A stretch of 64,000 nucleotides of DNA from CAWBRY01 sp963791295 (GTDB lineage: Bacteria; Bacteroidota; Bacteroidia; Chitinophagales; Chitinophagaceae). A program made the position numbers and the translations under genes. A model generated the notes under the pieces. The model made no database searches. It had not been told where the DNA came from and saw nothing but the letters and a program-made list of their open reading frames with translations. Positions 1-9,931 of the stretch are shown here, piece by piece; within the stretch, counting starts at the first letter, position 1, and every line of letters starts with the position of its first letter. The stretch covers positions 186,001 through 250,000 of the forward strand of contig CAWBRY010000005.1 of the NCBI GenBank assembly GCA_963791295.1, in the 5' to 3' direction.

Positions 1-23
1 ATCTCAATCGCTATTTTCTTGTC

Positions 24-1079
24 ATGCAAAAAACAACGAATGATAGTGCGCAGAGTAATTATTCATTGGATCAACTGGACCGCATGATGGATTCAGCTTT
101 GGTGGAAGAACCCGACGCTGCTTACCTGCTGACGGCTAAAAGCAGGATAGAGATGAAGCGGGAAAATTGGGAAAATGCCATCGAACTGCAACAAAGGTCT
201 CTGGAAAAAAGTCCCGGCTGGCTTACACCAAAATACTACCTGGGTATGGCCTACGGCAATAAGAAAAGCTATGATAAGGCCATTGAGTTTTATGAAGAAG
301 TATATAAGAAGGATAGTCTTAACCAAACCTTTGAATGTACCAAGTGCGCGTTTAAGATGATGGCCGAATGGGCGAGGAAGCTGAAAATGGATAAGAAATC
401 AGCAGAATATTTTCTCAAATCCATGGAATTCTTTCCGGTGTTTCCCGAAATCCCCGATCCCTTCGAAAATGAATTCTTCATGAATCATCCCGGTAAGGAT
501 AGCAGTGGCAATCCCGAGGTGATGCCAGCCAATCCATCCTTCAATCGCAACCTGAGGAAACAACTGGAAAAACAACTCGCAGGGCTTCCAATTCCAGGAT
601 ATGTGCTTGATTCGATAAAAATCGGCATGGTAAATAGAGATGATTCCGCAGGCTTTTATTTTACACGCGGTCTTTTATCTAAGAAAGATCCGGGCAAGCC
701 TGATTCCTCCACTTACTTTTACAAGAAGGCTATTGAGCTTGACCCGGATGAAATCTTTTTTATGGAAACGCTGATCGACCACCTCCAGGAAGCGGGAAAA
801 GAGGATCTCGTACAAAGCTTTCTGCCGTCGAGGATTAACAACTATCACGAAGAGGAACGAATGGACCTCAGAATCATGTTGGCTGCCTCATATCTAAAAT
901 CCCGTAAGCTGAGGCAGGCCTTCCTGGTATATAAAGGGATGATTGAAGCTGGCGAATTTAGCTGCGCGGATCTAAAAAAACTTGACACCGAATTCGGCAA
1001 GCTGCCGGAATACAATCAATACATGAAAACCTGTAAAGATCGAAAACCTGAAGGAGATAGAGACGACGACGAGAATTGA
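24..1079 (+). CDS. Tetratricopeptide-repeat protein, possible lipoprotein with disrupted N-terminus
   Basis: The 351-residue reading frame has TPR-like helical pairs at about residues 30-110 (for example the NAIELQQRSLEKSPGW and DKAIEFYEEVYKKD stretches) and again at about 215-250, so it is probably a protein-interaction scaffold. No enzymatic motif is visible. The ATG at 24 gives no signal peptide, but the frame is open to the window edge. In the neighbouring frame, bases 1-33 encode a hydrophobic run ending in a lipobox-like FLSCKK, immediately before a six-A tract at 28-33. One extra A there would join that signal to this TPR body. The real start is therefore uncertain, and the gene may be a 5'-partial or frameshifted lipoprotein. 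It converges on pruA with a 23-bp gap. Confidence 0.6.
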   Translation: MQKTTNDSAQSNYSLDQLDRMMDSALVEEPDAAYLLTAKSRIEMKRENWENAIELQQRSLEKSPGWLTPKYYLGMAYGNKKSYDKAIEFYEEVYKKDSLNQTFECTKCAFKMMAEWARKLKMDKKSAEYFLKSMEFFPVFPEIPDPFENEFFMNHPGKDSSGNPEVMPANPSFNRNLRKQLEKQLAGLPIPGYVLDSIKIGMVNRDDSAGFYFTRGLLSKKDPGKPDSSTYFYKKAIELDPDEIFFMETLIDHLQEAGKEDLVQSFLPSRINNYHEEERMDLRIMLAASYLKSRKLRQAFLVYKGMIEAGEFSCADLKKLDTEFGKLPEYNQYMKTCKDRKPEGDRDDDEN

Positions 1080-1102
1080 TCAGGGATTAGAGACCTATCT
1101 CT

Positions 1103-2734
1103 TTAGGCCTCTGACATGAAGGGATAACGGTAATCGGTAGGCGCATTAAAAGTTTCTTTGATCGTTCGCGCACTCAACCACCGGTACAGATTGAGAATGG
1201 ATCCTGCCTTGTCATTTGTTCCGCTGGCTCTAGCACCGCCAAATGGTTGTTGTCCAACCACAGCGCCCGTAGGCTTATCATTTATGTAAAAGTTTCCGGC
1301 GGCATTGCGAAGCCTGTTAGTTGCTAACTCAATAGCTGCCCTGTCTTTGGCAATAACGGCACCCGTGAGTGCATAAGGTGATGTGCTGTCCACCAATTCC
1401 AGCGCTTTTTCAAATCCATTGGCCGGATAGACATAGACGGTAAGCACCGGGCCGAATATTTCTTCACACATCGTAACATATCTGGGATTCTTTGCTTCAA
1501 TCACGGTGGGCTGAATGAAATAACCCTGCTTCTTATCACACTTCCCTCCTACCCAAATTTCCGCCTTTGGGTCTTTTCTCGCCTGGTCGATATATGACTT
1601 GATCTTATCAAAGCTTTTCTCATCGATCACTGCATTGATGAAGTTGGAAAAATTCTCGACGCTTCCCATTTTGAAACTCTTAATCCCAGCGATGAGTTTT
1701 TGTTTTACTTCTCCAACGAGATTCGACGGAATGTATGCCCTCGAAGCGGCCGAACATTTCTGTCCCTGGAATTCAAAAGCACCTCGTAATAGTGCCGTAA
1801 CAACTACATCGGCGTCGGCGCTTTTATGAGCCAACACAAAATCCTTTCCGCCGGTTTCACCAACGATTCGCGGATAAGATTTATACATCGCCATATTCTT
1901 TCCTATCGTCTCCCACATATTATTGAATACAGCCGTTGACCCCGTAAAATGAACACCGGCAAAATCCCGATGGTTAAAACAAACTTTGCCGATCGTAGGG
2001 CCGTCCACGTAGATCAGGTTGATTACGCCATCGGGCAGCCCCGCCTCTTTTAATATCCGCATGAACATCTGGGCAGAATAGATTTGTGTATTCGCGCATT
2101 TCCATACGACTACATTTCCACACATGGCCGCAGAAGTAGGAAGATTTCCGCCAATAGCTGTAAAATTGAATGGAGTTATCGCCAAAACAAATCCTTCCAG
2201 CGGACGATACTCAAGGCGGTTATGCATACCGTCGCCGCTGATCGGTTGTTGCTTATAGATCTCACCCAGGAAATGAACATTAAACCTTAAAAAGTCGATC
2301 AACTCGCAAGCGGCATCTATCTCTGCCTGAAATGCATTCTTGCTTTGGCCAAGCATGGTCGTTGCATTCATGTAAGGGCGATACCTCGTGGCCATTAAAT
2401 CTGCCGCCTTCAAAAAAATACTTGCTCTGTTTTCCCAGCTCATATTCATCCAGCTCTCCCTGGCGGCCATCGCTGCATCAATGGCCTGCACCACATGCTT
2501 TTGCTCACCAGCATGAAATTCTCCAAGTACGTGGCTGATCTCGTGGGGAGGGCGAATGAAAGATTTCTTATTAGTGCGAACCTCTTTCCCACCGATATAC
2601 ATCGGAATATCGATCGATGTTCTTTTTAGTTCCTTGAGGACTTCCTTTAACCTTTTTCTTTCCTCACTGCCCGGTGCATAATCCAGCACGGGTTCATTGG
2701 AAGGCATGGGATAATCAAAATTTCCTGTATTCAT
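1103..2734 (-). CDS. pruA: L-glutamate gamma-semialdehyde (1-pyrroline-5-carboxylate) dehydrogenase
   Basis: This 543-residue aldehyde dehydrogenase superfamily enzyme is expected to oxidise glutamate semialdehyde/P5C to glutamate with NAD+, the second step of proline catabolism. The full fold is present: the NAD-binding segment around ITPFNFTAIGGN (residues 186-197), the general base Glu293 in VGETGG, the nucleophile Cys327 in GQKCSAASR, and the P5CDH-typical C-terminal GQQPFGGARASGTNDKAG. The length matches the family (about 540). The ATG at 2734 follows an AT-rich leader and I see no competing start. No proline dehydrogenase gene is nearby, so the pathway partner lies elsewhere. The closest alternative is another ALDH, but the C-terminal motif argues strongly for P5CDH. 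Confidence 0.93.
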   Translation of the reverse strand: MNTGNFDYPMPSNEPVLDYAPGSEERKRLKEVLKELKRTSIDIPMYIGGKEVRTNKKSFIRPPHEISHVLGEFHAGEQKHVVQAIDAAMAARESWMNMSWENRASIFLKAADLMATRYRPYMNATTMLGQSKNAFQAEIDAACELIDFLRFNVHFLGEIYKQQPISGDGMHNRLEYRPLEGFVLAITPFNFTAIGGNLPTSAAMCGNVVVWKCANTQIYSAQMFMRILKEAGLPDGVINLIYVDGPTIGKVCFNHRDFAGVHFTGSTAVFNNMWETIGKNMAMYKSYPRIVGETGGKDFVLAHKSADADVVVTALLRGAFEFQGQKCSAASRAYIPSNLVGEVKQKLIAGIKSFKMGSVENFSNFINAVIDEKSFDKIKSYIDQARKDPKAEIWVGGKCDKKQGYFIQPTVIEAKNPRYVTMCEEIFGPVLTVYVYPANGFEKALELVDSTSPYALTGAVIAKDRAAIELATNRLRNAAGNFYINDKPTGAVVGQQPFGGARASGTNDKAGSILNLYRWLSARTIKETFNAPTDYRYPFMSEA

Positions 2735-2764
2735 ACAGGCACAAAGATACGGTGACCCGGCTGA

Positions 2765-5764
2765 TCACCGGTAGTTGACGATAATGGTCTGGGTTTTCAA
2801 TACTTTTTCAGTATCACCATCTTTCAACAGCACCAGGTAAGCCCCGCGGGCCAGCGTCTTTTCAAAATAAACGGATTGTGGTCCATATCCTGTGCTGACC
2901 TGACGACTCAGCATTTTCTTGCCACTGCCGTCGAACATCGAGACGTGGATGGTTTTGTTAGATGAAGATTCCAGACCGGAGATTGTAAAATAATCGCTGG
3001 TGACAGTGGGATAAATATTGATCGATGACGGTTGCTGATGGCAGGGTCGAAGAGAATGAACAGCGCTAAATTCTTGCTTGCCATCCAAATAGTCTGCACG
3101 GATCCTGTAATAGATGATCTCATTTGAATTTAAAGGAGCGCCATCGGTAAATTGGTAAGCTGAACTGCCGGGAGGTAAACTGCCCAGGTATTGATAATTT
3201 TTCCCATCACTGCTTCTTTCAACCGAGTAACGTGCTACCTTTTCTTCATTGGCTACACTCCACTCCAATTGTCTGCTGCAATCAGAAAGTAACGATGATT
3301 CAAATTTTAGCCAACTTATTGGAAGTACAAAAAATAAAGACCGCGTTGAAATGGCCACGATCACATGGGTGTCATTGATCCCATTGCCCTTTGCTTCATC
3401 AAATACAGGGTTACTTAGATTGTCTACATCGGAGATTCCTCTTCCCACAAAAGAAGGAGCTTGCGTCATTTGGAAACTGTGAGTAGTTGTACCCAGGTAA
3501 AGAACCGAATCATTGGAATTATAGAAAAGATGATTTGATCCGAAAGGCGCGCCGGTCTTTCCAAGGTAGTCATCCGCACTGCCACCGATATAGGAAAGAT
3601 AATATTCTGTGGTCAGATCAAGATCGCAGATCACAAAAACCATATCATGGTTACCGGAATTGTTTGGACTAAAAAATGTGCCCGAATTAAAATTACGAGT
3701 GGCCAAATCCATTGAAAGCGTTGAACCAAAGCTGAGCAAGGCGATTTGGTTGTTTACAACCACGGGACGAACGGAGACGAGAATATCATCGTCGAATCCG
3801 CCCATAAACGTTGCTTTGTATCCGGCACTGCCATCATTGTAAATCTTCGCCATGAATCCATCGATATTTCCATTCCGTGTGGGCTGAAACGGAGTGCCCG
3901 TCCCCAGCGGAAAATCATTGCTATTGGTTTCTCCAACCACTACAGATACCGAATCACCCAAACTATAAATACCCCATCCAAAATCGCTACCTGCACCTCC
4001 CATCTTGTCGACGATATCGAAATTGACAGGCCCCAGCAGCGGAACATGTAGTTTACCAAATAAGGCTTCCTGTCCCGTTCCGTTGTCTGGAATGGTCGCA
4101 TTCACCTCGTTAATATTTCTTGTATTCCCCGTAAAGACGACATCTCCACTACTCAATAATTGGAAATCATTGACGAGATCGGAACTATTTCCGCCAACAT
4201 AAGTGCCAAAACTAAGTGTATGAAATGAAGTGAATTTGCCAATCCACGCCTCTGATGTTCCACCATAAACATTATCCGCCGAATTCAGGAGATAGTCGGG
4301 TCCGGTTGTAGAAAGCACATCTGAAACCACCAACGAAACATAAAATGAACTGTCTGCTGTTGCCCTTATTGTTAAGGCCTCATCGGATTGTGCCCCTCCC
4401 AAAAAACTTGAATAGGCCAGATTATCGAGCCGCAGGTTGAATACTGCGATAAACCCATCCGTATTTCCGTGGTAAACTGAATCAAATGCAGGGAATGCTC
4501 CATCTGCCAACTTAGTGACGGGAAAATCAGCAGAGGAAGTATAACCACAGATATAAATAAAGGAGCTGCTAATAGACAGGCCAATGGCAAGATCTCCATC
4601 GGTACCTCCGAAATAAGTGACAAAGCGAATCGTCTGTCCATTCTTTGTCAATGCATACACAATAGCATCCGTCACTCCCTCAAATGAGCCGTCATAAGCT
4701 CCGGAAAGAGCTGCCTCATAAAGATTGCTAACCTGGATATTGATAGCGCCGGCACAATAGAGCAGCTCCGTACTGTAGTCATATTGTATCGCATAGAGGT
4801 ATTCATCATAATTTGAACTACCGCCATCGACGAAAGTCCCCCAAAGTAAATCGGGATCGATGACGAGAGGATATTTGTTCAACCATTTTTGAGTTCCTTT
4901 AAAATGAACTTCATGATTATTTGCTAATGCAAATTGGACATGTGTAGGCACCTTACCTTCCGGAGTTACATAATAACTTTCCGGAAGGCGCATATTAAAT
5001 ACTCCCAAGCCAAGGCTGATCAGGAGTTCTCCTTTTTCAGACAGCCCAAGTTCTTTCTGCCCAATAAATTTCATTCTGATTTGATCTGGATCTGCCCCGG
5101 GCCATGCGATCCAATCAAATTCGAGCTTTCCATTCTCCTGGCTGTATAATCGCAGATCAATACCCTGGTAGATATTTTTCAGAATGATCTCCCCATAACT
5201 CTCCGCTTTGATGGCAGGGCCACCATTGGCACTCATGTTAAAATAATTCCTTTCAGTCTCAAACCGATTTTTTTTCTCGTAACTCTTGAATCCATCGGAG
5301 CCACTGAATTGGACGGTAAATGAATTATAGTGATATTCCTTTTCCAGTAAAGCAAGCCTGGATACATCATTTTTTTCTGTGACTGGAACTTTCTTATCCG
5401 TCCCCGGCTCTGTAACTACTATACGCAGACAGTCTTTTTCTATAAATACAGTCTCGGTCCTGGTGGAGAAGTAAGCCACCACTTTGGATGGAAGTCCTAA
5501 TTGCCCAATATTTTCTATCAACTGAAACCGAAGGCTGTTCTGTTTTAGAGTGTTTCTAACATTTTTTTCAACGTCCGGAGTTATTTGAGAAAGATTATTT
5601 GCAGTTTTTTCTTTTTTGAAATTCTGTGAATGAGAAAGGAGGGATAAAAATTGACAGACTGATAAGGAAAAAATATATAGGAAGATATACTTTACAGAGA
5701 GCGGGCTTTTTTTCTCCAGGAACCGGCCGGAAAAGCCCTTGCCCTTGGAGCTGTTGGTTTTCAT
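2765..5764 (-). CDS. Large T9SS-sorted surface protein with DUF7948-like N-domain and SBBP-type repeats
   Basis: The open frame reaches 5806, but I prefer the ATG at 5764 (MKTNSSKGKG), which puts a basic region and a hydrophobic signal (KYIFLYIFSLSVCQFLSLL) near the start and gives about 999 residues. After the signal, an ENIGQLG motif opens the DUF7948-type domain. A central region follows with repeated blocks of the form YxGGxxxDxxxx and DGFIAVF (SBBP-like beta-propeller repeats). The last 80 or so residues form a T9SS type A sorting domain (INIYPTVTSDYFTISG ... GAYLVLLKDG). The protein is expected to be exported, cleaved by the T9SS sortase and anchored outside the cell. Its ligand or substrate is unknown. 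It lies 30 bp upstream of pruA on the same strand but is functionally unrelated. Confidence 0.8.
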   Translation of the reverse strand: MKTNSSKGKGFSGRFLEKKSPLSVKYIFLYIFSLSVCQFLSLLSHSQNFKKEKTANNLSQITPDVEKNVRNTLKQNSLRFQLIENIGQLGLPSKVVAYFSTRTETVFIEKDCLRIVVTEPGTDKKVPVTEKNDVSRLALLEKEYHYNSFTVQFSGSDGFKSYEKKNRFETERNYFNMSANGGPAIKAESYGEIILKNIYQGIDLRLYSQENGKLEFDWIAWPGADPDQIRMKFIGQKELGLSEKGELLISLGLGVFNMRLPESYYVTPEGKVPTHVQFALANNHEVHFKGTQKWLNKYPLVIDPDLLWGTFVDGGSSNYDEYLYAIQYDYSTELLYCAGAINIQVSNLYEAALSGAYDGSFEGVTDAIVYALTKNGQTIRFVTYFGGTDGDLAIGLSISSSFIYICGYTSSADFPVTKLADGAFPAFDSVYHGNTDGFIAVFNLRLDNLAYSSFLGGAQSDEALTIRATADSSFYVSLVVSDVLSTTGPDYLLNSADNVYGGTSEAWIGKFTSFHTLSFGTYVGGNSSDLVNDFQLLSSGDVVFTGNTRNINEVNATIPDNGTGQEALFGKLHVPLLGPVNFDIVDKMGGAGSDFGWGIYSLGDSVSVVVGETNSNDFPLGTGTPFQPTRNGNIDGFMAKIYNDGSAGYKATFMGGFDDDILVSVRPVVVNNQIALLSFGSTLSMDLATRNFNSGTFFSPNNSGNHDMVFVICDLDLTTEYYLSYIGGSADDYLGKTGAPFGSNHLFYNSNDSVLYLGTTTHSFQMTQAPSFVGRGISDVDNLSNPVFDEAKGNGINDTHVIVAISTRSLFFVLPISWLKFESSLLSDCSRQLEWSVANEEKVARYSVERSSDGKNYQYLGSLPPGSSAYQFTDGAPLNSNEIIYYRIRADYLDGKQEFSAVHSLRPCHQQPSSINIYPTVTSDYFTISGLESSSNKTIHVSMFDGSGKKMLSRQVSTGYGPQSVYFEKTLARGAYLVLLKDGDTEKVLKTQTIIVNYR

Positions 5765-5894
5765 TGGATCACGATTTAGGTGGCGGAAGAGGAATAAGTA
5801 TAACAAACTTTAGACCAATAAAGAACGAATCTCAGCGGGAACTACTCAATCTTTAAGGATGTTTTACTTGACGTATAAACGTAGTTATCCGAAA

Positions 5895-6993
5895 TTAACT
5901 GGAAGAATGAGCTTCTTTCTCACTCATCAGGTAGGCCTTAATGAACCCATCTAATTCTCCATCCATGACGGGTTGCACATTTCCCACTTCAAAATCCGTT
6001 CGATGGTCCTTGATCATCTTATATGGATGAAAAACATAACTGCGGATCTGGCTGCCCCACTCGATTTTCTTTTTCGTAGAGTTGGCCGCATTCCTCACTG
6101 CTTCTCTTTTTCTCAATTCCTCCTCATAAAGCCGGCTCTTCAACATTGTCATGGCCTTTTCCCTATTTTCTCCCTGCGTCCGTGCCTGTTGGCATTCTAC
6201 GACGATGCCAGATGGTCTGTGTGTCAGGCGGACCGCTGTTTCTACCTTGTTTACATTCTGGCCGCCGGCGCCGCCGCTGCGAAAAAATGCCCATTCAATA
6301 TCGGCGGGACTAACTTCAATTTCAATGGTGTTGTCGATGAGAGGATAGACATAGACGGATGCAAAAGATGTATGTCTTCTCGCATTGCTGTCAAATGGTG
6401 AAATGCGAACCAGCCGGTGAACGCCACTTTCCGCTTTTAAGAACCCATAGGCAAAGGGACCATCAAACTGAAATGTACATGTCTTGATGCCGGCACCATC
6501 CCCGGCCTGCCAGTCCAATTCGCTCACTGACCAACCTTGCTTCTGTCCGTACATGCGATACATGCGCGCCAGCATCTCAGCCCAATCCTGGCTCTCGGTG
6601 CCTCCTGCTCCACTATTGATCTGTAATACCGCGGGCAATTCATCCTCCGGTTCATTCAATGTACTCTTAAACTCTGCTTCTTCAATGGCATTGATGGCTT
6701 TCTGGTATGCGTCCCTGGTTTCTTCCTCGGTCGCGTCTCCGGACTTCCAAAAATCAAACAGCACGGCAAAGTCTTCCACAGAAGAGTCGACCTGCTCATA
6801 CATTTTTAACCAGTATTCGTTTTGTTTGATATTTTTCAGGATCTCCGTGGCTCTCTTGTTATCATCCCAAAAGCCAGGACTTAATGAAAGCTGCTTTTCT
6901 TCATTGATTTTATATCGTCGGTTTTCCACGTCAAAGAAACCTCCTTAGAACGGTTACACGTTCTCTCATTTCCTGTATTTTTTCTTGAGTCAT
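5895..6993 (-). CDS. prfB: Peptide chain release factor 2, expressed through a programmed +1 frameshift
   Basis: Release factor 2 ends translation at UGA and UAA. The gene starts at ATG 6993 and reads 20 codons ([20 protein letters not shown]) to an in-frame TGA at 6933-6931. A +1 shift on CTT TGA C then reads Asp-Val and continues in the frame that ends at 5895, giving a 365-residue protein. An AGGAGG Shine-Dalgarno-like stimulator sits at 6945-6940, with the canonical spacing to CTT TGA. The body carries the SPF stop-recognition tripeptide (about residues 198-200) and the GGQ catalytic motif (about 243-245). A gene caller without frameshift support starts at the GTG at 6929 and loses 21 residues. 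The shift autoregulates RF2: low RF2 makes ribosomes pause at UGA and favours shifting. Confidence 0.96.
6930..6945 (-). promoter_or_regulatory. Programmed +1 ribosomal frameshift signal of prfB
   Basis: On the minus strand the order is AGGAGG (6945-6940), TTT, the slippery CTT (6936-6934), TGA (6933-6931), then C. This is the known RF2 recoding cassette: an internal Shine-Dalgarno-like element, a Leu slippery codon, and a UGA followed by C, which is a weak termination context. The reading frame changes exactly here and both flanking peptides match RF2, so the assignment does not depend on the motif alone. Confidence 0.95.
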
Positions 6994-7044
6994 AAGTTTG
7001 CAAAGATAACACTTTACATGCTTTAAGCACCGGCCCTCAGCAAG

Positions 7045-8133
7045 TCATTCGGTTGCATTGAAGAACCATTCCATGTTCCTCCAGTATTTGTCTTTTCGAA
7101 TGAAGAAGGTGATCTCATAATCCCAACCTGTATTCTCCAGGTAGCGATGGATCTTTTTGGAGATGGTATTGTAATCGGAGCTGTAGCAAAAAATGGTTCG
7201 CTGATCATTATGGGTTTGATGACCAACATAGGCAAGGTCTGATTGACCAAAGAGACTCAATAGTTCATTTTCGATCTCCTGCAATTCTTCTACCTGTTTC
7301 TTATCTGGCAATCCCTTGTCCTGCCCCTTAAATTCGATATCGATTTGAACGCACCATGGAAACGCCGCCTTAAATTCCCAATTCTTAAAACCGGCGTTGA
7401 TCGTTGCATAAAGCACCCTCCCTTCACTGTCTTCGGATTCAAGCACTCCATAACTATCCTCGGGCTTGCGAGCTTCTAATTTTTCATATTTCTCAATAAA
7501 CTCTTTTTCGCGCCATCGCAGGTATTCTTCAAGTTTATCTAAGGGGATCAATTCGATATCATCGCCAGGCATGCCTTTTACTTCGTAAGAGTCAATTAAT
7601 GTCGCCGTATTTAATTCTCCCAAAGCGTTTTCAAGGAAAATAATGCCGGCTGACTGGAATTTGCCCTTTTCTTCTGAATTAAATTCAGGATGGACCAGTA
7701 TTATATTTATTTCATCGGGATAATTGGCGTCGACATAGGGATAAAATTTCATGTTCGAAGAACTAAACTCCCGGTCGTACATTTTAATACTGACCTTGTC
7801 CAGTCCAAGAGGTGGTTTATGGGCAGTAATTAGCCAATCGTCAAAGGGCGGTGCTGCGTTCACCAGGTCTTCCACCTTACAAAAAAGGGAGATGTCGCCG
7901 TCGGAAGTAATGATGAGCTCTGATTTATTCTTCTCGTAGGGCCCGGCCAGGGCCTTAAACCACCGGTTAAACGGCTTCATATTGCCAATCAGTTCATCCA
8001 GAAATTGCTGCACTTTTTCTGAATCATCGAGGATGGTGGAGAAGCGGTCTTTATTGGATGCAAACCATTTCCAAAAATTATCAGCCAGGACCTTTTCATT
8101 CTTTTTGCCAAATATTTCCCCTTCAACGGGCAT
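7045..8133 (-). CDS. Uncharacterised protein with a DUF695-like C-terminal region
   Basis: This 362-residue, highly charged protein has no signal peptide or membrane segment, so it is probably cytosolic. I cannot assign a function. The last 110 or so residues (WCVQIDIEF ... RTIFCYSSDYNTISKKIH ... GWDYEITFFIRKDKYWRNMEWFF) resemble DUF695-type domains, where a strand ending in a Tyr/Ser-rich turn precedes an alternating aromatic C-terminus. The first half (WKWFASNKDRF ... FNRWFKALAGPYEKNKSELIITSDG) is a separate alpha/beta region. The ATG at 8133 follows an A-rich leader. It is transcribed toward prfB with a 51-bp gap, close enough for co-transcription but not proof of it. The DUF695 assignment comes from memory of the pattern and is tentative. 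Confidence 0.6.
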   Translation of the reverse strand: MPVEGEIFGKKNEKVLADNFWKWFASNKDRFSTILDDSEKVQQFLDELIGNMKPFNRWFKALAGPYEKNKSELIITSDGDISLFCKVEDLVNAAPPFDDWLITAHKPPLGLDKVSIKMYDREFSSSNMKFYPYVDANYPDEINIILVHPEFNSEEKGKFQSAGIIFLENALGELNTATLIDSYEVKGMPGDDIELIPLDKLEEYLRWREKEFIEKYEKLEARKPEDSYGVLESEDSEGRVLYATINAGFKNWEFKAAFPWCVQIDIEFKGQDKGLPDKKQVEELQEIENELLSLFGQSDLAYVGHQTHNDQRTIFCYSSDYNTISKKIHRYLENTGWDYEITFFIRKDKYWRNMEWFFNATE

Positions 8134-8299
8134 CCTTTTTTTTCAAATGTAGCTAATTTGAATCAGCGATCTGGGTAAATCATTACCAATCAACAGTGTA
8201 AACCCTTAGTAAAATCAAATCGGGTAAAATTGCCCTTGCACCAATTTCTACACCATATTATATTCACCCAATTTATTTTTCGTTTCACCGAGCCGACCT

Positions 8300-9856
8300 A
8301 TGAAAAACCCATCAAATGGCTTGCCACTGGCAGGTTATTTACTACTTATCGTCGTTCTTTCCTCGCTTTCTTCCCATGCACAACAGGGCATTACCTCTAT
8401 TCAAACGGATAATATCGTTCAATCATTAGTAACGCATTCCAACACAAAAGGGGCAGGGCTTCGCAACGGCGCGACCCTGATCTCAAGCTGGGATAGCACT
8501 GGCACTTATACCGTACGTTTCAATGCCCCAGCGACCGCCAATATTTTACGGCTGCGGCAGTTTTCGGTAGGCAGTTTCAGTTCCTCCGCCATCACCTTAC
8601 CGGTCGATGCCACCGTAAAACTTAGACGATTAGCCAACACCGATGTTGGCGATGCAAGAAACTACTATAATTTCTGGGCACAATATTCATCCACGCCAAA
8701 TCCAGGCGATTCGACAGGCACTTTCGATTTTACGGCGCCCGAAGTCACCAGTCCTGAAAGCGCATTTGTATTGAATAACCTCACGAGTGGCTACGATAAC
8801 ATTTTTCAAAATACTATTGCCAGTCCTCACTTTGGCAACATTGAGCGAGTCGACTTTATCGTCTCCGAAGGCCTTCAATGTTTCAGCAGCACCGATCTGG
8901 CGCAAAGTGGCGTAGCCGTTATTGACCGGGGTACTGGTGATCCTTTTAAAATAGCAGCTATTACCGCTATCAACGCGTCTGGAGATCCTACCAGTTTCGG
9001 CAGCTTGATTTCTGTGACGGCGGCCAATTTTGGCGGCAATTTATTAGCCGCAGCGTTCAACTACGGGATCATGATCAATGACTCCAAATATTATTCGCAG
9101 AGCAGGCCATCCACCAGGTCATCACAAAATCTAAGAGGCGTTTATATCAGCCTGGCGGATCTGGGACTCACCATTGGACAAAGATTCTATGGTTATGCAT
9201 TGTTTGGGTCGGATGTGACGACGGCTAACCCCGATTGGACCACTTACCCTAATAATTCGAATAACGGTTCTCAGCTCGATCCTGTGAATATCATGGGACT
9301 GTATAAAACAGCGGGCTCCGCTCTACCCATTCCGGTTCGTTTTACGGCAACTCGCGAGGAAAATTCAGCAAAGCTCGATTTTACGCTATTCAATGAATTT
9401 ACGGGCGATCACCTGATCGTGCAGCACTCCACGGATCAGGTTCATTTTAGTGATCTTAAGGAATTACAGGTGCGCGCTACCGGTAGTTACACTTTCACCC
9501 ACGAAAATCCCGGAGACGGCACTCATTATTATAGATTGAAAATGGTTGATAAGACCGGAGCAGTTACGAATTCCCAAACGCGGATGCTAAAATTCGAGAA
9601 CACGCCTTCAATAACCATCTATCCTAATCCCGCAACTTCAAAATTGAATATTCAATTGCCCTCATCCTGGTCGAAAGAAACGATCTCCGGCGAGATTTTT
9701 ACAAACTCAGGCCAACTCGTAAAAAATATCTCATTCGACCGCCCCGACATAAAGCATTCTATAATCGTCAGTTCACTGCAACCAGGTACCTATCTTTTGA
9801 GGTTAACCAGGAGCGCAGATCGTACGGTGTATAGACAAAGCTTTTCGGTAAAATGA
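8300..9856 (+). CDS. Secreted protein with T9SS type A sorting domain
   Basis: The 518-residue protein begins with a signal peptide (hydrophobic LAGYLLLIVVLSSLSS, cleavage likely after SHA at about residue 28). It ends with a T9SS type A domain: IYPNPATSKLNIQLP near residue 440, then a GQLVKN turn and PGTYLLRL. A spacer domain of about 90 residues before it (PVRFTATREENSAKLDFTLF ... HYYRLKMVDKTG) is the beta-sandwich commonly found next to these sorting domains. The N-terminal 320 residues have the ERVDFIV and DRGTGDPFKIAAITAI segments of a recurrent but unnamed extracellular Bacteroidota family. I cannot name a catalytic site. The likely location is the outer cell surface or the medium. Confidence 0.75.
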   Translation: MKNPSNGLPLAGYLLLIVVLSSLSSHAQQGITSIQTDNIVQSLVTHSNTKGAGLRNGATLISSWDSTGTYTVRFNAPATANILRLRQFSVGSFSSSAITLPVDATVKLRRLANTDVGDARNYYNFWAQYSSTPNPGDSTGTFDFTAPEVTSPESAFVLNNLTSGYDNIFQNTIASPHFGNIERVDFIVSEGLQCFSSTDLAQSGVAVIDRGTGDPFKIAAITAINASGDPTSFGSLISVTAANFGGNLLAAAFNYGIMINDSKYYSQSRPSTRSSQNLRGVYISLADLGLTIGQRFYGYALFGSDVTTANPDWTTYPNNSNNGSQLDPVNIMGLYKTAGSALPIPVRFTATREENSAKLDFTLFNEFTGDHLIVQHSTDQVHFSDLKELQVRATGSYTFTHENPGDGTHYYRLKMVDKTGAVTNSQTRMLKFENTPSITIYPNPATSKLNIQLPSSWSKETISGEIFTNSGQLVKNISFDRPDIKHSIIVSSLQPGTYLLRLTRSADRTVYRQSFSVK

Positions 9857-9931
9857 CCTCAAGCAGGTCCCGCTCAAAAAATTTCACATTTCCTGTAGCA
9901 AATTCTCTCCTACCTTTTGGTGGTGAAGAGG

